Assembly (NCBI RefSeq): GCF_003820355.1
Contig: NZ_RPOK01000004.1
Coordinates: forward strand, 62,001 to 126,000
Origin: Paralteromonas sediminis
Lineage (GTDB): Bacteria; Pseudomonadota; Gammaproteobacteria; Enterobacterales; Alteromonadaceae
Direction of reading: 5' to 3'
DNA: 64,000 bases
The notes beneath the pieces were generated by a model. The model saw only the letters and a program-made list of their open reading frames with translations. It did no database searches and was not told the origin of the DNA. Below, in pieces: positions 38,562 through 49,846 of the stretch; the stretch's first letter is position 1, and each line of letters begins with the position of its first letter. Position numbers and translations under genes: made by a program.

Positions 38562-40016
38562 TTACGACTTCTTTTTGTGAAATGTCATTAGCCGTTTGCG
38601 CTTGCGTTGCTGCGCAAGTGTTAATTGATTCTTTTTGCCTTCAAAGGGGTTGTGGCCTTCCCTAAACTCTATTTTTATGGGGGTGCCCATCACGTTCAGG
38701 GCTTTGCGGAAATAGTTCATCATATAGCGTTTATACGCAGAGGGAAGCGCATCAACTTGGTTTCCGTGGATCACGATAACCGGGGGGTTATAGCCGCCTG
38801 CATGGGCATATTTCATCTTAACACGGCGCCCTCGCACCAATGGCGGTTGATGGTCTTCCTGCGCCATCTCCATAATTTGAGTTAACAGAGCGGTATTAAC
38901 CCGCTTAGTCGCGCTTGCATACGCCTCTTGGACAGACTCAAATAAGTTACCCACACCACTGCCGTGTAATGCAGAAATAAAATGTAACCTGGCAAAATCA
39001 ATAAAGCCTAAGCGCCTATCAAGCTCTTGTTTTATATCGTCTTTTACCTCGGTATTCAGCCCATCCCATTTATTTACCGCAATGACCAAAGACCGCCCGC
39101 TGTTAAGAACAAAGCCCAATAAACTCAAATCTTGGTCAGATATCCCTTCTCGTGCATCTACAACTAACAACACGACATTTGACTCTTCAATGGCCTGGAG
39201 GGTTTTAACGATAGAAAACTTCTCTACCGCGTCAGACACCTTTTTGCGTTTGCGTACGCCAGCGGTATCGATAATGACATACTCCCTGTCATCACGTGTA
39301 AGTGGAATATAGATACTGTCTCTGGTCGTACCCGGCATATCGTATACAACAACACGATCTTCTCCCAAAATACGATTGGTCAGCGTAGATTTGCCCACAT
39401 TAGGCTTACCGACGATCGCCAGTTTAATGGGTAAGTTTTGTAATTTTTCCCGTTGCGCCTCTGCATCCTGCTCGTTCATGTCGGCTTCAGGAGCGCCGTC
39501 GACAACGGTCATGTCAGGAAACTCTGCCTTGAGTGGATTAAGCGAAGTGCCCAGCAACTGGCTAACGCCGCGACCATGGGCGGCTGCAATTTGATGCACG
39601 TCGCCCAGCCCAAGAGAGTAGAATTCTGCGGATTCGCTGTCACCATCAATGCCGTCGACCTTGTTAGCAACCAGATATACGCGCTTGTCTATTCTGCGTA
39701 GATGGTCGGCAATACCTATGTCAGCAGGCAACACACCCGCCCGGGCATCAACCAAGAACAATACAACGTCAGCTTCGTCTACAGCTTTGAGTGATTGCTC
39801 CGCCATAGAAGCATCAATACCAGCTTCGTCACCAGTAATCCCTCCGGTATCAACGACGATAAATTGTACACCATCGTATTTGGCCTGACCGTACTTCCGG
39901 TCTCGGGTCAAACCAGGGAAGTCAGCTACCAATGCATCGCGGGTATGAGTTAATCGGTTAAACAAAGTTGACTTGCCCACATTAGGACGTCCAACCAACG
40001 CAACTACAGGTAACAT
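38562..40016 (-). CDS. der: Ribosome biogenesis GTPase Der (EngA)
   Basis: 484 residues with two tandem G domains: [11 protein letters not shown] with DTGG and NKVDG, and [10 protein letters not shown] with DTAGV and NKWDG. A C-terminal KH-like domain ends with [15 protein letters not shown]. Essential factor for 50S subunit assembly. Downstream of bamB (16 bp), the usual yfgM-bamB-der order. Confidence 0.98.
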   Translation of the reverse strand: MLPVVALVGRPNVGKSTLFNRLTHTRDALVADFPGLTRDRKYGQAKYDGVQFIVVDTGGITGDEAGIDASMAEQSLKAVDEADVVLFLVDARAGVLPADIGIADHLRRIDKRVYLVANKVDGIDGDSESAEFYSLGLGDVHQIAAAHGRGVSQLLGTSLNPLKAEFPDMTVVDGAPEADMNEQDAEAQREKLQNLPIKLAIVGKPNVGKSTLTNRILGEDRVVVYDMPGTTRDSIYIPLTRDDREYVIIDTAGVRKRKKVSDAVEKFSIVKTLQAIEESNVVLLVVDAREGISDQDLSLLGFVLNSGRSLVIAVNKWDGLNTEVKDDIKQELDRRLGFIDFARLHFISALHGSGVGNLFESVQEAYASATKRVNTALLTQIMEMAQEDHQPPLVRGRRVKMKYAHAGGYNPPVIVIHGNQVDALPSAYKRYMMNYFRKALNVMGTPIKIEFREGHNPFEGKKNQLTLAQQRKRKRLMTFHKKKS

Positions 40017-40032
40017 GACTTTTCTTTCCGCC

Positions 40033-41274
40033 CTATTGGTTTACTGGTGAAAGTGCAGCTAATTCACCTTCTCGGGTCATTGCCAACAGTGTGCCATTAA
40101 CAACGAGAGGATCAGCAAAAACGGACTCATCTTCATCATCGCCACCCAAGTTGTAACGCGCTTCGATGCTACCATCTTGTTTGTTTATCCAGTGAAGATA
40201 GCCCCAGTTGTCGCCGACTACGACATGATCGCCAAACGGAACCGCACTGGTTAAGCGTCTGCCTTTAATTTGCCCTTGCGCCCATATTTCGACGCCATTA
40301 CGGCGGTCTAATGCATAAATATTAGAATTGGTATCGACCACAAACAGCGTGTTACCCGATAGGGTTACGTTTCGAAAGGAGCCGTACTCGCGTTTCCATA
40401 ACACCCTGCCACTGCGCAGTTCAACGGCAGCCAAGGTACCGTTATAAGCAACGGTATAAACAGTGTTAGCAAACAACAAGGGCGTTGAATCGATATCAAC
40501 GATCCGTTCTAGCTCTGTTGCACCGGTCGGCGTGGCAATTGCCGTTTCCCAAGCAGTCAACCCGGAGCTGATGACATTGACTTTAAGATGACCTGTTGGG
40601 GTTCCTACCATAACGCCACCACTTACTGCAACGGGGGTAGATATACCGCGTAAACTCAGTGGAGGCACATCGCTTTCAGAACGCCACAATTCTTCACCGG
40701 TGTTAGCGTTGATACCAAACATGACACCGCTACCGGTATTCACAACCACAACGTCGCCTTCAACGGCCGCTGGCGCCAATATCTCTCCGGGCACAGTGGT
40801 TTGCCATTTTACTTCACCATTTTCAGGATTAAGTGCCATAAGCACGCCGTTTTCAGACCCCAAATATAAGGTGCCATTACCATGTGAAAGACTCGATAGA
40901 CGCGCTGTTTCACCATCCGACCACAGTTTTGATACGCCAGAGAAAAAACCCTCGTCTGAATAGGTAGCAAAATCCTGTTCCCACTCAACGTTGCCGGAGG
41001 CAGCATCAAGCGCGTACAGCTTGCCCTGACGATCGGCGACATAAACCACATTGCCTACAGCAACAGGTTGCAACCTAGAGAAGTAGCTTTCTACCCCATT
41101 ACCCACATCACGCGACCACACTTCATCAACCTGGAATTGCGCTTGTATTGGCTTTAGACGTCGAATTTCAAGCTCTTCTTCTTCTGCAAACCAATCGCTG
41201 ATAGTGCTGCAACCTGACAAGCTTGTTGCCAATAGCACCGCGGATATTAGTTGTTTTTTATTCAAGGTCACCAT
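40033..41274 (-). CDS. bamB: Outer-membrane assembly lipoprotein BamB
   Basis: 413 residues. Signal peptide with lipobox LSGC and lipidated Cys22. The rest is an eight-bladed beta-propeller of PQQ-like repeats, visible as recurring motifs such as [30 protein letters not shown] and [15 protein letters not shown]. Binds BamA and helps insert outer-membrane beta-barrels. Its start overlaps the yfgM stop by one base. Confidence 0.96.
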   Translation of the reverse strand: MVTLNKKQLISAVLLATSLSGCSTISDWFAEEEELEIRRLKPIQAQFQVDEVWSRDVGNGVESYFSRLQPVAVGNVVYVADRQGKLYALDAASGNVEWEQDFATYSDEGFFSGVSKLWSDGETARLSSLSHGNGTLYLGSENGVLMALNPENGEVKWQTTVPGEILAPAAVEGDVVVVNTGSGVMFGINANTGEELWRSESDVPPLSLRGISTPVAVSGGVMVGTPTGHLKVNVISSGLTAWETAIATPTGATELERIVDIDSTPLLFANTVYTVAYNGTLAAVELRSGRVLWKREYGSFRNVTLSGNTLFVVDTNSNIYALDRRNGVEIWAQGQIKGRRLTSAVPFGDHVVVGDNWGYLHWINKQDGSIEARYNLGGDDEDESVFADPLVVNGTLLAMTREGELAALSPVNQ

Positions 41275-41894
41275 TATGCCCCTGCCAACAAGGCCAGATT
41301 ATCCAGCTTCAATTGGATCAGTCTGTTTTCTGGTGCAACGTCCAGTGCCGCAACATAGGATTGTCTGGCATTATCAAAACGCTCTAGCTTGGAGTAGGCA
41401 TCACCTTTGAGGATAAGCGCCTCTGCTTTGAACGCTTCATCGGTGACTTTATCCAATGTAGACAACGCCACATCGAATTGTCCCTGCTCAATCTGAATGC
41501 TGGCCAGACGAAGCGCAGCAACTTGAGCTAAGGGGGCATCACCTTGTTGTACCAGTACGTTTTGCAGTGCATCTGCCGCTTTTTCAAGGTCGCCAGCTTC
41601 GACAGCTTGCTGTGCAATGATTAAACCAGACAGTGATTGATATCCGCGCTGTTCTGTATTAGCAGCAAATGACTCCAGTGCTTCTGGCGACTGCGACTCA
41701 GCGATATCCTGTATACCCTGCTGATAAGCAGTAGAGGCCACCTCTTTTGCAGCAAGCTGTGAATCTGTGTAATATCTCCAACCCCACAAACCACCTAAAC
41801 CGAGTACTGCACCTGCTACAATTGCTATACCGTTTTCTTTCCAAAACCGTTTGATGGCTTCAACTTGTTGTTCTTCGGTCTCAAACTGCTCCAT
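41274..41894 (-). CDS. yfgM: YfgM-type tetratricopeptide membrane protein
   Basis: 206 residues. Short cytosolic N-terminus (METFETEEQ-like, here MEQFETEEQQVEAIKRFWKE), a single helix (GIAIVAGAVLGLGGLWGW), and a periplasmic TPR-like domain. E. coli YfgM interacts with PpiD at the SecYEG exit; ppiD is also in this window. Located between hisS and bamB as in E. coli. Confidence 0.93.
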   Translation of the reverse strand: MEQFETEEQQVEAIKRFWKENGIAIVAGAVLGLGGLWGWRYYTDSQLAAKEVASTAYQQGIQDIAESQSPEALESFAANTEQRGYQSLSGLIIAQQAVEAGDLEKAADALQNVLVQQGDAPLAQVAALRLASIQIEQGQFDVALSTLDKVTDEAFKAEALILKGDAYSKLERFDNARQSYVAALDVAPENRLIQLKLDNLALLAGA

Positions 41895-41935
41895 TTATAT
41901 ACCTCTTTTTTGCTACACCGCTTTTTAAGTGCAGC

Positions 41936-43213
41936 TTAATCTAAATATTGTTTTAATTCTTTTGCTAACGTTTCCGTAGAGAGCGTTTGCTGCTCATGTT
42001 GCCCAAGCATGGGTTTGACAACCGCTGTCTTGGACGTCAACTCCGCCTCTCCCACAATTACGCAGACTTTTACGCCTGCGCTGTTAGCACGTTTTAATTG
42101 TTTCTTGGCATTACCGCCACCGCAGTGAAGTAATACTCTAACATCTGCCATATTGTCACGAAGCTGCTCTGCAATCTGCATCGCATAACCAGTTGCATTG
42201 TCACCAAGCGCAGCTACGTAAACGTCTGCTATTGCGTCATTTGTATCGAGCTTCTGGAGGGACTCCAATAGCAAGACCAGACGTTCTATGCCCATGGCGA
42301 AACCTACTGCAGGTGACGCTTTCCCACCTAACTGTTCTACAAGCCCATCATATCGCCCACCAGCACAAACCGTTCCTTGTGCGCCTAGGCTATCGGTAAC
42401 CCATTCAAAAACCGTTTTGTTGTAATAATCTAAACCACGTACCAAACGGGGATTAATTTGGTATTCGATACCCAAGGAGGTCAAACGTTCACACAATTGC
42501 GAAAAATGCAGTTGATCAGTGTCATCAAGAAAATCATTCAGTGTGGGTGCACCGTCTAACGCTGCTTGAACCTGTGGATTTTTGCTATCAAGAATGCGTA
42601 GTGGGTTGGTAGTGAGCCTACGCAGGCTATCTTCGTCCAACTGTTCCTTTCTGGCTTCAAGATACTCAACCAGAGCATGCTTGAATTTTTCTCGCGCGGC
42701 GGGCTCGCCAAGCGTATTTAGTTCGAGCTTGACATGGTCGGTTATCCCCATCTCCTTCCAAAGACGGGCACTTAACATGATCACTTCTACATCAATATCA
42801 GGGCCATGCAAGCCGTAGGTTTCCACACCGAACTGATGAAACTGACGATAGCGGCCTTTTTGCGGCCGCTCGTGACGAAACATGGGGCCCATGTACCATA
42901 ATCGTTGCTGCTGATTATAGAGTAACCCGTGTTCATTACCGGCTCGCACTGTACTCGCCGTACCTTCGGGCCTTAGGGTTAGGCTGTCACCATTTCTATC
43001 TTCAAAAGTATACATTTCTTTTTCAACGATATCGGTAACTTCGCCAATAGACCGCTTAAACAAATCGGTGCTTTCTACGATAGGTGTGCGGATTTCCTGA
43101 TAGCCATACTGACTAACAACCTTTCTTAGAATAGTTTCCACCTGCTGCCATAAACGGGTTTGTGATGGCAGTTGGTCATTCATTCCACGAATTGCTTGAA
43201 TTGTCTTGGCCAC
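41936..43213 (-). CDS. hisS: Histidyl-tRNA synthetase
   Basis: 425 residues. Class II synthetase: [12 protein letters not shown] start, motif 2 [21 protein letters not shown], histidine-specific motifs [15 protein letters not shown] and [13 protein letters not shown], motif 3 GFAMGIERL, and a C-terminal anticodon-binding domain. Located between ispG and yfgM, the conserved order. Confidence 0.98.
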   Translation of the reverse strand: MAKTIQAIRGMNDQLPSQTRLWQQVETILRKVVSQYGYQEIRTPIVESTDLFKRSIGEVTDIVEKEMYTFEDRNGDSLTLRPEGTASTVRAGNEHGLLYNQQQRLWYMGPMFRHERPQKGRYRQFHQFGVETYGLHGPDIDVEVIMLSARLWKEMGITDHVKLELNTLGEPAAREKFKHALVEYLEARKEQLDEDSLRRLTTNPLRILDSKNPQVQAALDGAPTLNDFLDDTDQLHFSQLCERLTSLGIEYQINPRLVRGLDYYNKTVFEWVTDSLGAQGTVCAGGRYDGLVEQLGGKASPAVGFAMGIERLVLLLESLQKLDTNDAIADVYVAALGDNATGYAMQIAEQLRDNMADVRVLLHCGGGNAKKQLKRANSAGVKVCVIVGEAELTSKTAVVKPMLGQHEQQTLSTETLAKELKQYLD

Positions 43214-43282
43214 GTATCTATTCTACTCTGTGCAAAAGGGCGACATTATAAAGATGACTCTTACAAAAGACTAGCGCTGATA

Positions 43283-44404
43283 TCAGGCGTCTTTGTGCGC
43301 TACGGGTATCCGCTTGGATTCATCGAGTTGCGCGGCCTTAGCTCTGATCCGCGCCTCTAGCTGATCCACCAGCTCATCATTGGCAAGGCGCTCTTTCTGT
43401 CGTTTTCCGTCTAAATAAAAACCGCTCATGTTTCGCGCCCCTGTTAGCCCAAGATCTGAAACTTCAGCTTCTCCCGGCCCATTGACGACACAACCTATAA
43501 TAGACACGTCCATGGGAGTAAGGATATCTTCCAAACGCTGCTCTAGCGCATTAACGGTGCCGATGACATCAAATTCCTGTCTTGAACAGCTTGGACAAGC
43601 AATGAAATTGATCCCTCTTGAACGAATACGAAGCGACTTTAAAATATCAAAGCCTACTTTGATCTCTTCTACCGGGTCAGCCGCCAGTGAGATACGAATG
43701 GTGTCACCAATTCCTTCAGCAAGTAGCATACCTAAACCAACGGCACTTTTGACGGCACCCGCTCTGATACCTCCTGCTTCGGTGATACCAAGGTGCAATG
43801 GCTGATCAATTTGCTTGGCCAACAAGCGATATGCACCAACTGCCAAAAATACATCTGACGCTTTTACACTGACTTTAAATTGGTCGAAGTTGAGTTTGTC
43901 GAGGATATCCACGTGTCGCATCGCAGATTCCACAAGGGCCTCAGGTGTTGGTTCACCATACTTCTCTTGTAAATCGCGCTCCAGTGAACCACCATTTACG
44001 CCGATGCGAATAGGAATATTCTTATCTTTCGCGCAATCTACGACAGACTTTACCCGTTCCATGTTGCCGATATTGCCCGGATTGATTCGCAGGCAATCCA
44101 CGCCATATTCAGCGACTTTGAGAGCAATGCGGTAGTCAAAATGAATATCAGCGACAAGGGGAACCGTCACCTGTTGCTTGATATGCTTGAACGCTTCTGC
44201 TGCATCCATAGTAGGTACTGAAACACGCACAATTTCTCCGCCTACAGCCTGAATGCGCTTGATTTGCGCCACTGTTGCGTCCACGTCAGTGGTGGGTGTA
44301 TTCGTCATGGATTGCACGGCAATAGGTGCATTGTCACCTATGGGCACATTACCAACGTAAATGCGCTTTGATGCACGTCGATTAATGGGCGTTTCTGAAA
44401 ACAT
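43283..44404 (-). CDS. ispG: 4-hydroxy-3-methylbut-2-en-1-yl diphosphate synthase
   Basis: 373 residues. MEP-pathway enzyme making HMBPP, the substrate of IspH at the other end of this window. Cluster-binding Cys residues in [11 protein letters not shown] and [11 protein letters not shown]-terminal TIM-barrel half has [20 protein letters not shown]. Two bp downstream of rodZ, so coupled with it. Confidence 0.97.
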   Translation of the reverse strand: MFSETPINRRASKRIYVGNVPIGDNAPIAVQSMTNTPTTDVDATVAQIKRIQAVGGEIVRVSVPTMDAAEAFKHIKQQVTVPLVADIHFDYRIALKVAEYGVDCLRINPGNIGNMERVKSVVDCAKDKNIPIRIGVNGGSLERDLQEKYGEPTPEALVESAMRHVDILDKLNFDQFKVSVKASDVFLAVGAYRLLAKQIDQPLHLGITEAGGIRAGAVKSAVGLGMLLAEGIGDTIRISLAADPVEEIKVGFDILKSLRIRSRGINFIACPSCSRQEFDVIGTVNALEQRLEDILTPMDVSIIGCVVNGPGEAEVSDLGLTGARNMSGFYLDGKRQKERLANDELVDQLEARIRAKAAQLDESKRIPVAHKDA

Positions 44405-44406
44405 AG

Positions 44407-45345
44407 CTATTCCTGTCGTGGCAAGGTTAATCTGCCAATTTCTCTACCGGTAAACTCTGACATGTCTACCGGCTCACCGTTATAGGTTATTTGCACAACT
44501 TGTGGCGCACCCAATGTAATTTGAAACGGCGGTTGACCCTGTAATCGCATTTCCCGACCCGCCGCTTTAACGCCGTAGGCTATGGCCTCGCCTGTTGCAT
44601 CAGTAACATTTACCCAGCAATCCTCTGCAAAAACAAATACCAAGGACGCCTGGTCTGCTGGCGGTATTTCAAGGGCTTGCTCACTGCTTTCCTGGATGCT
44701 GGACTGGGCATCAATACCTGTGCCTGTTTCAATTGGGTCTTCTATTAATGACTGATTACTTGACGGCATTGTCTCGTCCTCAACCACGACGGGCACTTCA
44801 ACTTCTGAAGTGAGGCTATCATCTTCTTCCGATACATTGGGCTGAGCCGTAGATGGCGATTCCTCTGATAACGGGTTGTTAATAGAATTTGATTCTGTAC
44901 CAGTTTCAGCAATAGTATTGCCTACCGTGGTCTTTGGTTGCTGGTACCACCACAGAACAACTGCGCCGATTAACAGTACCAACAGTGCATAAGTCACCAT
45001 CATCCATCGGTCGTCTTGTGCTTGTTTGGCCACACGTTTTGAAAAGCTCTGAAGCTTAGCCGTTTCATCTGGTTTATTATGATAGGCCTCAAACACGCCT
45101 ATGACGTATTCAACGTCAAGTCCCAGCATCTTCGCATAGTTTTTTACGTAGCCTTTTGAAAAGGTGATCGACTTAGCACTGTCTATCCTGTCTGCCTCAA
45201 GTTCTTCTACAACTGAGACTTTCAAAAAAAGCTTGTCTGCAACATCCTGGCAAGACAACCCAGCCTTCAGCCTTGCGTCTTTGAGTACCTTGCCCGGGCT
45301 AACAGGACTTTCTTGTGCGATATTGTCTTCTGCTACTTCTGTCAT
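44407..45345 (-). CDS. rodZ: Cytoskeleton protein RodZ
   Basis: 312 residues. N-terminal helix-turn-helix domain that binds MreB ([25 protein letters not shown]), a transmembrane helix at about 117-136 ([18 protein letters not shown]), a low-complexity acidic Ser/Glu-rich periplasmic linker, and a C-terminal DUF4115 beta domain ([17 protein letters not shown]). Needed for rod shape. Sits in the usual pilW-rodZ-ispG order. Confidence 0.95.
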   Translation of the reverse strand: MTEVAEDNIAQESPVSPGKVLKDARLKAGLSCQDVADKLFLKVSVVEELEADRIDSAKSITFSKGYVKNYAKMLGLDVEYVIGVFEAYHNKPDETAKLQSFSKRVAKQAQDDRWMMVTYALLVLLIGAVVLWWYQQPKTTVGNTIAETGTESNSINNPLSEESPSTAQPNVSEEDDSLTSEVEVPVVVEDETMPSSNQSLIEDPIETGTGIDAQSSIQESSEQALEIPPADQASLVFVFAEDCWVNVTDATGEAIAYGVKAAGREMRLQGQPPFQITLGAPQVVQITYNGEPVDMSEFTGREIGRLTLPRQE

Positions 45346-45354
45346 TGTATTCCT

Positions 45355-46380
45355 TTATGGTCTTTCCTCTGAAGGGACCAACCACAGTTTCATGCCCGTT
45401 CTGATTGCTCCCGCATCACTAAGTTCATTCCATTCGATCAATCGCTGCATGGTGATATTGTACATTACTGATATACGAAAAAGATTCTCGCCTTCATCAA
45501 CGATGTGGTAGTCAGGACGCGTCTGCGTTTCAGTCTCTGCGAGGGTCGATGACTCTGGCTTACGCTCTAGTGGTTCAGTACTGATTTGAGGCTCAACTTT
45601 TTTTGTTCGTGTAACTACGACAGGCCTTATCTTTGCTTTTGCATCTTTATAGTCTTTCGTTAACGGGCTATTTGGATACACAGACGCCAGCATGTCGCCG
45701 TAATTGGTCATGGTTTCAGTATCGCCTTGTTGCCTTGCCAGATCCATGCGTAGCCACAGTAAGGTATCATCCACTCTTCCCAGCCGCTCCATCCGGTCGA
45801 GTACTTCACCTGCCTCTTTGAAATTTCCATTTTTCATATACAATTCGGTCAGAAACGTAAGTGTTTTCATCCGACCAGGCTGATGATTTAATGCGCTGCG
45901 CAAATACGCTATCGCCTCTTCAGTATAGCCTTCCTGTTCAGCACATATAGCCATATTTTCATAGGTTTCGGCACTGTTCGCGTACCTTACACTGGCAACG
46001 GCACGGTTAAAATATTCTTTTGCTTTTTGGTAGTTATTCTGCTGACACAAAAAAGCGCCATAACTGTTGGCCAGTTCCGGATTACGAGGTTCAATCTTAA
46101 GTGCGTTATTAAAAAACTCGTCTGCCCTTTCATTTTCGCCCACTACTTGAAAATAGTAAGCCAGGCTATAGTGACTATCAGCTAGACGAGGGGCAAAGTC
46201 TAACGCTTTGTCGAGATTTTGTTTGGCCTGAGTAAAGTTGCCGTTGCGTAAGTATGTCAACCCCAAAGAAATCCGCGTTCGCGCCGCCTCTTCGTAGTCC
46301 ATCTCTTCTGAGAACCCACCGGTAGTCTGACTAACACAGCCCGATAACAAAAAAACCGCTAAAACAAGTAAATAACGCAT
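45355..46380 (-). CDS. pilW: Type IV pilus biogenesis lipoprotein PilW/PilF with C-terminal LysM domain
   Basis: 341 residues; PilF of Pseudomonas has about 250. Signal peptide with lipobox LSGC, lipidated Cys15. TPR repeats from about 30 to 235, needed for outer-membrane secretin (PilQ) assembly. The extra C-terminus from about 290 is a LysM domain: YHIVDEGENLFRISVMYNI, then MQRLIEWNEL and GMKLWLVP, which would bind peptidoglycan. Between rlmN and rodZ. Confidence 0.92.
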   Translation of the reverse strand: MRYLLVLAVFLLSGCVSQTTGGFSEEMDYEEAARTRISLGLTYLRNGNFTQAKQNLDKALDFAPRLADSHYSLAYYFQVVGENERADEFFNNALKIEPRNPELANSYGAFLCQQNNYQKAKEYFNRAVASVRYANSAETYENMAICAEQEGYTEEAIAYLRSALNHQPGRMKTLTFLTELYMKNGNFKEAGEVLDRMERLGRVDDTLLWLRMDLARQQGDTETMTNYGDMLASVYPNSPLTKDYKDAKAKIRPVVVTRTKKVEPQISTEPLERKPESSTLAETETQTRPDYHIVDEGENLFRISVMYNITMQRLIEWNELSDAGAIRTGMKLWLVPSEERP

Positions 46381-46410
46381 GACGTCCTATATCACCTATG
46401 GCTAAACCAG

Positions 46411-47538
46411 CTATTGTGCCATTTTTACCGATATTGGCTCGCCCTTCATCTGTTTTTTTAACATTCTTTTCGTTCTGTCTACGACATCGCCCACTAATTG
46501 ACCGCAAGCGGCGTCAATATCGTCTCCGCGTGTTTTTCTCACAACCACAGTAAATCCATAGCCCATAAGCACCTTAGCAAACCTGTCAATACGGGAGTTA
46601 CTCGAACACGTATAGGGAGAGCCAGGGTATGGATTAAACGGAATCAAATTAATTTTGCTGGGTGTATCTTTTAATACTTTGGCCAGTTCATGAGCCTGGT
46701 CCGTACTATCGTTTATATGACTCAGCATCACATATTCAACCGTTACCCTTCCTTGATTAGCTTTCGATTTATCTAAGTACCGACGTACACCCGCCAAAAA
46801 CTCGCTAATGGGGTACTTTTTATTGATGGGCACGATTTCATTGCGTAATGTGTCGTCGGGAGCATGCAACGAGATAGCTAAGGCAACATCAATTTGATCG
46901 CCAAGAAGATCTAAAGCAGGAACGACGCCTGAGGTACTCAGCGTCACTCTGCGCTTTGATAATCCAAAACCAAAGTCGTCCATCATGATGTCCATAGCGG
47001 GTACCACGTTCTTTAAGTTAAGAAGTGGCTCGCCCATTCCCATCATAACCACATTAGTGACGGGTCTTTTTGCGCTATCAGACGACAACCCTAACGTAGT
47101 CGCCACTCGCCACACCTGACCAATGATTTCACTTACAGTTAGGTTACGGTTAAACCCTTGCTGCGCAGTTGAGCAAAACGTACATTCAAGTGCACAGCCT
47201 ACTTGGGAAGACACACACAGCGTTGCCCTATCAACTTCTGGGATCCAAACGGTTTCTACTTCCTGACCACCTGCCAGCTTTAACGCAAATTTTATTGTGC
47301 CGTCCGTCGCCTGTTGATGATAAGCAATCTCAGGCGCGACGATTTCACAATGTTCGTTAAGCTTTTCTCTCAACACTTTATTCAGGTCAGTCATTTGACT
47401 AAAATCGCTAACGCCTCGCTGGTAAATCCATTTCATTACCTGATCAGCGCGGAAAGGCTTTTCACCCATTTCAGCAAAAAATTCTCGCAGTCCAGCGCGG
47501 TTCAAGTTTAAAAGATTGGTTTTACTCATAGTCGTCAT
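46411..47538 (-). CDS. rlmN: 23S rRNA A2503 / tRNA A37 C2-methyltransferase RlmN
   Basis: 375 residues. Radical SAM enzyme: the cluster motif CALECTFC is present, with [10 protein letters not shown] and the C-terminal reactive Cys in [15 protein letters not shown]. Methylates A2503 of 23S rRNA and A37 of some tRNAs. An alternative start lies three codons in (MSKTNLL). Downstream of ndk and upstream of pilW, as in many gammaproteobacteria. Confidence 0.97.
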   Translation of the reverse strand: MTTMSKTNLLNLNRAGLREFFAEMGEKPFRADQVMKWIYQRGVSDFSQMTDLNKVLREKLNEHCEIVAPEIAYHQQATDGTIKFALKLAGGQEVETVWIPEVDRATLCVSSQVGCALECTFCSTAQQGFNRNLTVSEIIGQVWRVATTLGLSSDSAKRPVTNVVMMGMGEPLLNLKNVVPAMDIMMDDFGFGLSKRRVTLSTSGVVPALDLLGDQIDVALAISLHAPDDTLRNEIVPINKKYPISEFLAGVRRYLDKSKANQGRVTVEYVMLSHINDSTDQAHELAKVLKDTPSKINLIPFNPYPGSPYTCSSNSRIDRFAKVLMGYGFTVVVRKTRGDDIDAACGQLVGDVVDRTKRMLKKQMKGEPISVKMAQ

Positions 47539-47565
47539 CTCAGCAAAATGTCGGTTCAGTATAGC

Positions 47566-47589
47566 AAAAAGGGAGCCGCAGCTCCCTTT
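47566..47589 (-). terminator. Terminator after ndk
   Basis: Stem AAAGGGAGC / GCTCCCTTT with a four-base CGCA loop; on the minus strand it is followed by a T-run. It is 20 bp after the ndk stop and 27 bp before the rlmN start. Confidence 0.88.
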
Positions 47590-47609
47590 CTATGTGCTGT
47601 CGCTTTCGC

Positions 47610-48041
47610 TTAGCGAGTGCGAGGGCAAATTTCTTCGTCAGAGAAGAAGTAAGCGATTTCGCGCGCTGCAGATTCTGGGGCATCAGAGCCGTGCACAGCA
47701 TTTTCGTCAATAGACACCGCGTAATCGGCACGTAGTGTTCCAGCAGCGGCTTCCGCAGGGTTAGTAGCCCCCATGATTTCACGGTTTTTAACTACGGCAT
47801 TTTCACCTTCTAGTACCTGAACCATTACCGGACCAGAGGTCATGAAATCGACTAAAGCGCCGAAGAAAGGACGCTCTTTGTGTTCAGCATAAAAACCTTC
47901 TGCCTGTTCTTTGCTCATGTGCACCATCTTAGATGCAACAATACGAAGACCAGCAGATTCAAAGCGATTATAAATTGCACCGATCACGTTTTTAGCTACC
48001 GCGTCGGGCTTGATAATTGAAAAAGTACGCTCAAGCGCCAT
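47610..48041 (-). CDS. ndk: Nucleoside diphosphate kinase
   Basis: 143 residues, starting [14 protein letters not shown]. The phosphorylated His117 is in [13 protein letters not shown]. Balances NTP and dNTP pools. Its own terminator separates it from rlmN. Confidence 0.98.
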   Translation of the reverse strand: MALERTFSIIKPDAVAKNVIGAIYNRFESAGLRIVASKMVHMSKEQAEGFYAEHKERPFFGALVDFMTSGPVMVQVLEGENAVVKNREIMGATNPAEAAAGTLRADYAVSIDENAVHGSDAPESAAREIAYFFSDEEICPRTR

Positions 48042-48122
48042 TAGATTCTCCGTCGTTATATTCTCAAAACCGCGCGATTATAAGGAAGTAAAGTGACAAA
48101 GGCTAGCGCAAGTAGGTTTTTT

Positions 48123-48524
48123 CTACAAATTAGTCAGCGCCTGTAAAGTTTTTAATGCACTTTGCGCGTGTTCATCAGGCACAAATACATGATCGTGATA
48201 ATACGCAGCCACCACATTGGCACTGATCCCCTCTTTTGCCAATGCATTGGCAACAGCCGCGGTCAAACCAACCGCCTCCAGACTAGAATGAATGTTAAGG
48301 GTGATACAACGAAACACTCCTTCATATCCTAAACCAGCGCGTTGTGCTGTAGACTCCTCAACGATTACTGTGAGGCCTTCCCGCTCTGTAAAAGTTCCGA
48401 GTGGAGACAGGCTTTCCACAAGACTCCTCTCAGCCGCGGATAGACAGCAGAACACGTAATACTTACTGCACAACAATGGCTCCATATTGTTAATCAGTGT
48501 TGATAGATCTTTTTCACCTGTCAT
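48123..48524 (-). CDS. ACT-domain protein (COG3602-like)
   Basis: 133 residues. Two ACT-like halves recognisable from YYVFCCLSAAERSLVESLSPLGTFTEREGLTVIVEE and FRCITLNIHSSLEAVGLTAAVANALAKEGISANVVAAYYHDHVFVP in the C-terminal half, the pattern of small amino-acid-sensing ACT proteins. Ligand unknown. It starts 19 bp after the AraC-type regulator, so the two may be co-transcribed. Confidence 0.82.
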   Translation of the reverse strand: MTGEKDLSTLINNMEPLLCSKYYVFCCLSAAERSLVESLSPLGTFTEREGLTVIVEESTAQRAGLGYEGVFRCITLNIHSSLEAVGLTAAVANALAKEGISANVVAAYYHDHVFVPDEHAQSALKTLQALTNL

Positions 48525-48543
48525 AACAAATCCTTCAGCTTAC

Positions 48544-49575
48544 CTAATCACAACATGCCACTTCATCGCGATTCATATAGGTAAATCGCTCTCTGTATGC
48601 TTTGGGCGTTAACTGTGTATGACCGGTAAATAACTTTCTAAACGAACCGGCGTCTTCATAACCGACACGTTCAACGATTCTTTCCACTGGCAAATTGGTT
48701 GTTTCCAAATAATGCTTTGCTTTCTCAACACGGATCTTTTGCAAGTAGTTCAATGGTGTTTCATTGCAGGATGCTTTAAATCGCCTGATTAACGTGCGCT
48801 TGGTTACTGCGAACTGATCGCAGAGAACATCAAGACTAATGGGTGACGCAAAGTTATTCATCATCCAATTCTGTACCTCTTCAACGAGCTCGTCATGCTT
48901 GTTAATGATGAAACCACTCTCAATAAATGCCTGCTGAGATAAGCGGTGCCTGTCCATTAACAATAGTTTTGATAGCCTAATAGCGAAAACTTCATTTGAA
49001 AGCATCTCAAGCAAACGAAGACAAACGTTAAAATACGACGTGGTCGCGCCACCCGTAATTACATTTCCGTCAACGATAACTAACTCATCCAGAGTCAAGG
49101 TTGTGTTTGGGAATTGTTGTACAAATAAGTTAGACATCCACCATACAGTTGTTGCCCGTTTATTCTCCAATACGCCACAGGACGCCAGTCCAAAGGTGCC
49201 TGTACAGTATGAAACTAGAATACGGTTTGCATCACAGGCACGCTGCAGAATAGGTTTAAACGCCTGGCAGGCTTTTAGAAATGTATCCATTGCTGCCTTA
49301 TCATAAACAAATGATGAAACCAGAAAAACAGCATCTGCATCCTCATAGTCACTCAAGGGCTTTGCAGGGATCGTTAATCCATTCGATAGTGTAATCTGGT
49401 CCCCTTCATTCGCGTAAACCCGATATGCAAGCAGTGTCTCATCACAATTGGGATGCATGTACTGCCAAAACGTATTGGCAAACTGCACAAAATCGATAAT
49501 CCCTATCAAACTGGAACCGACAGCACTATTGCTGGCTAGAATATTAATGATTTTTGTACTCACAATGGCCGCCAT
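48544..49575 (-). CDS. AraC-family regulator with GATase-1/DJ-1-like sensor domain (GlxA type)
   Basis: 343 residues. N-terminal DJ-1/PfpI-like domain (about 8-190) with the elbow SYCTGTFGLASCGVL, where a Cys occupies the nucleophile region; C-terminal AraC double HTH (FAVTKRTLIRRFKASCNETPLNYLQK, VERVGYEDAGSFRKLF). Ligand and targets unknown; the ACT protein downstream and the 58-aa membrane protein, transcribed divergently, are candidate targets. Confidence 0.88.
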   Translation of the reverse strand: MAAIVSTKIINILASNSAVGSSLIGIIDFVQFANTFWQYMHPNCDETLLAYRVYANEGDQITLSNGLTIPAKPLSDYEDADAVFLVSSFVYDKAAMDTFLKACQAFKPILQRACDANRILVSYCTGTFGLASCGVLENKRATTVWWMSNLFVQQFPNTTLTLDELVIVDGNVITGGATTSYFNVCLRLLEMLSNEVFAIRLSKLLLMDRHRLSQQAFIESGFIINKHDELVEEVQNWMMNNFASPISLDVLCDQFAVTKRTLIRRFKASCNETPLNYLQKIRVEKAKHYLETTNLPVERIVERVGYEDAGSFRKLFTGHTQLTPKAYRERFTYMNRDEVACCD

Positions 49576-49669
49576 GTCAATTTTGACCTCTTAAATGTCA
49601 TTATTGCCACTTATATTGAAATTGCAAGTCTTTAAACTTTGGAGTGTCTCTTATAATGAAGGAATACCA

Positions 49670-49846
49670 ATGAATAAAGTATCTAAGCGATTAATAAGCA
49701 GCGCGGTGTTACTATTTGGCTGGGTAATGTTGATTACTGTGCAATGGAACGACGACCAGTCACTCTTTAGCGCTTTTATTGCCTTGCCTGTTGTTATGCT
49801 GCTAATGGGAGTACTTGCGGCTTTAACAGAGTGCAGCGAATGCTAA
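49670..49846 (+). CDS. Small two-helix membrane protein of unknown function
   Basis: 58 residues from the ATG at 49670, with AAGGAA 8 bp upstream; the longer frame from 49595 is unlikely. Two hydrophobic helices (LISSAVLLFGWVMLITV and FIALPVVMLLMGVLAALT) separated by QWNDDQSLFSA, ending with two Cys (ECSEC). Family not recognised. Divergent from the AraC-type regulator and overlapping the sufE 3' end by 4 bp. Confidence 0.65.
   Translation: MNKVSKRLISSAVLLFGWVMLITVQWNDDQSLFSAFIALPVVMLLMGVLAALTECSEC

Noticed and set aside
44600-44930. Acidic low-complexity region in rodZ considered as a frameshift or insertion
   Set aside because: The frame stays open and the flanking domains are intact; a disordered periplasmic linker is normal in RodZ.
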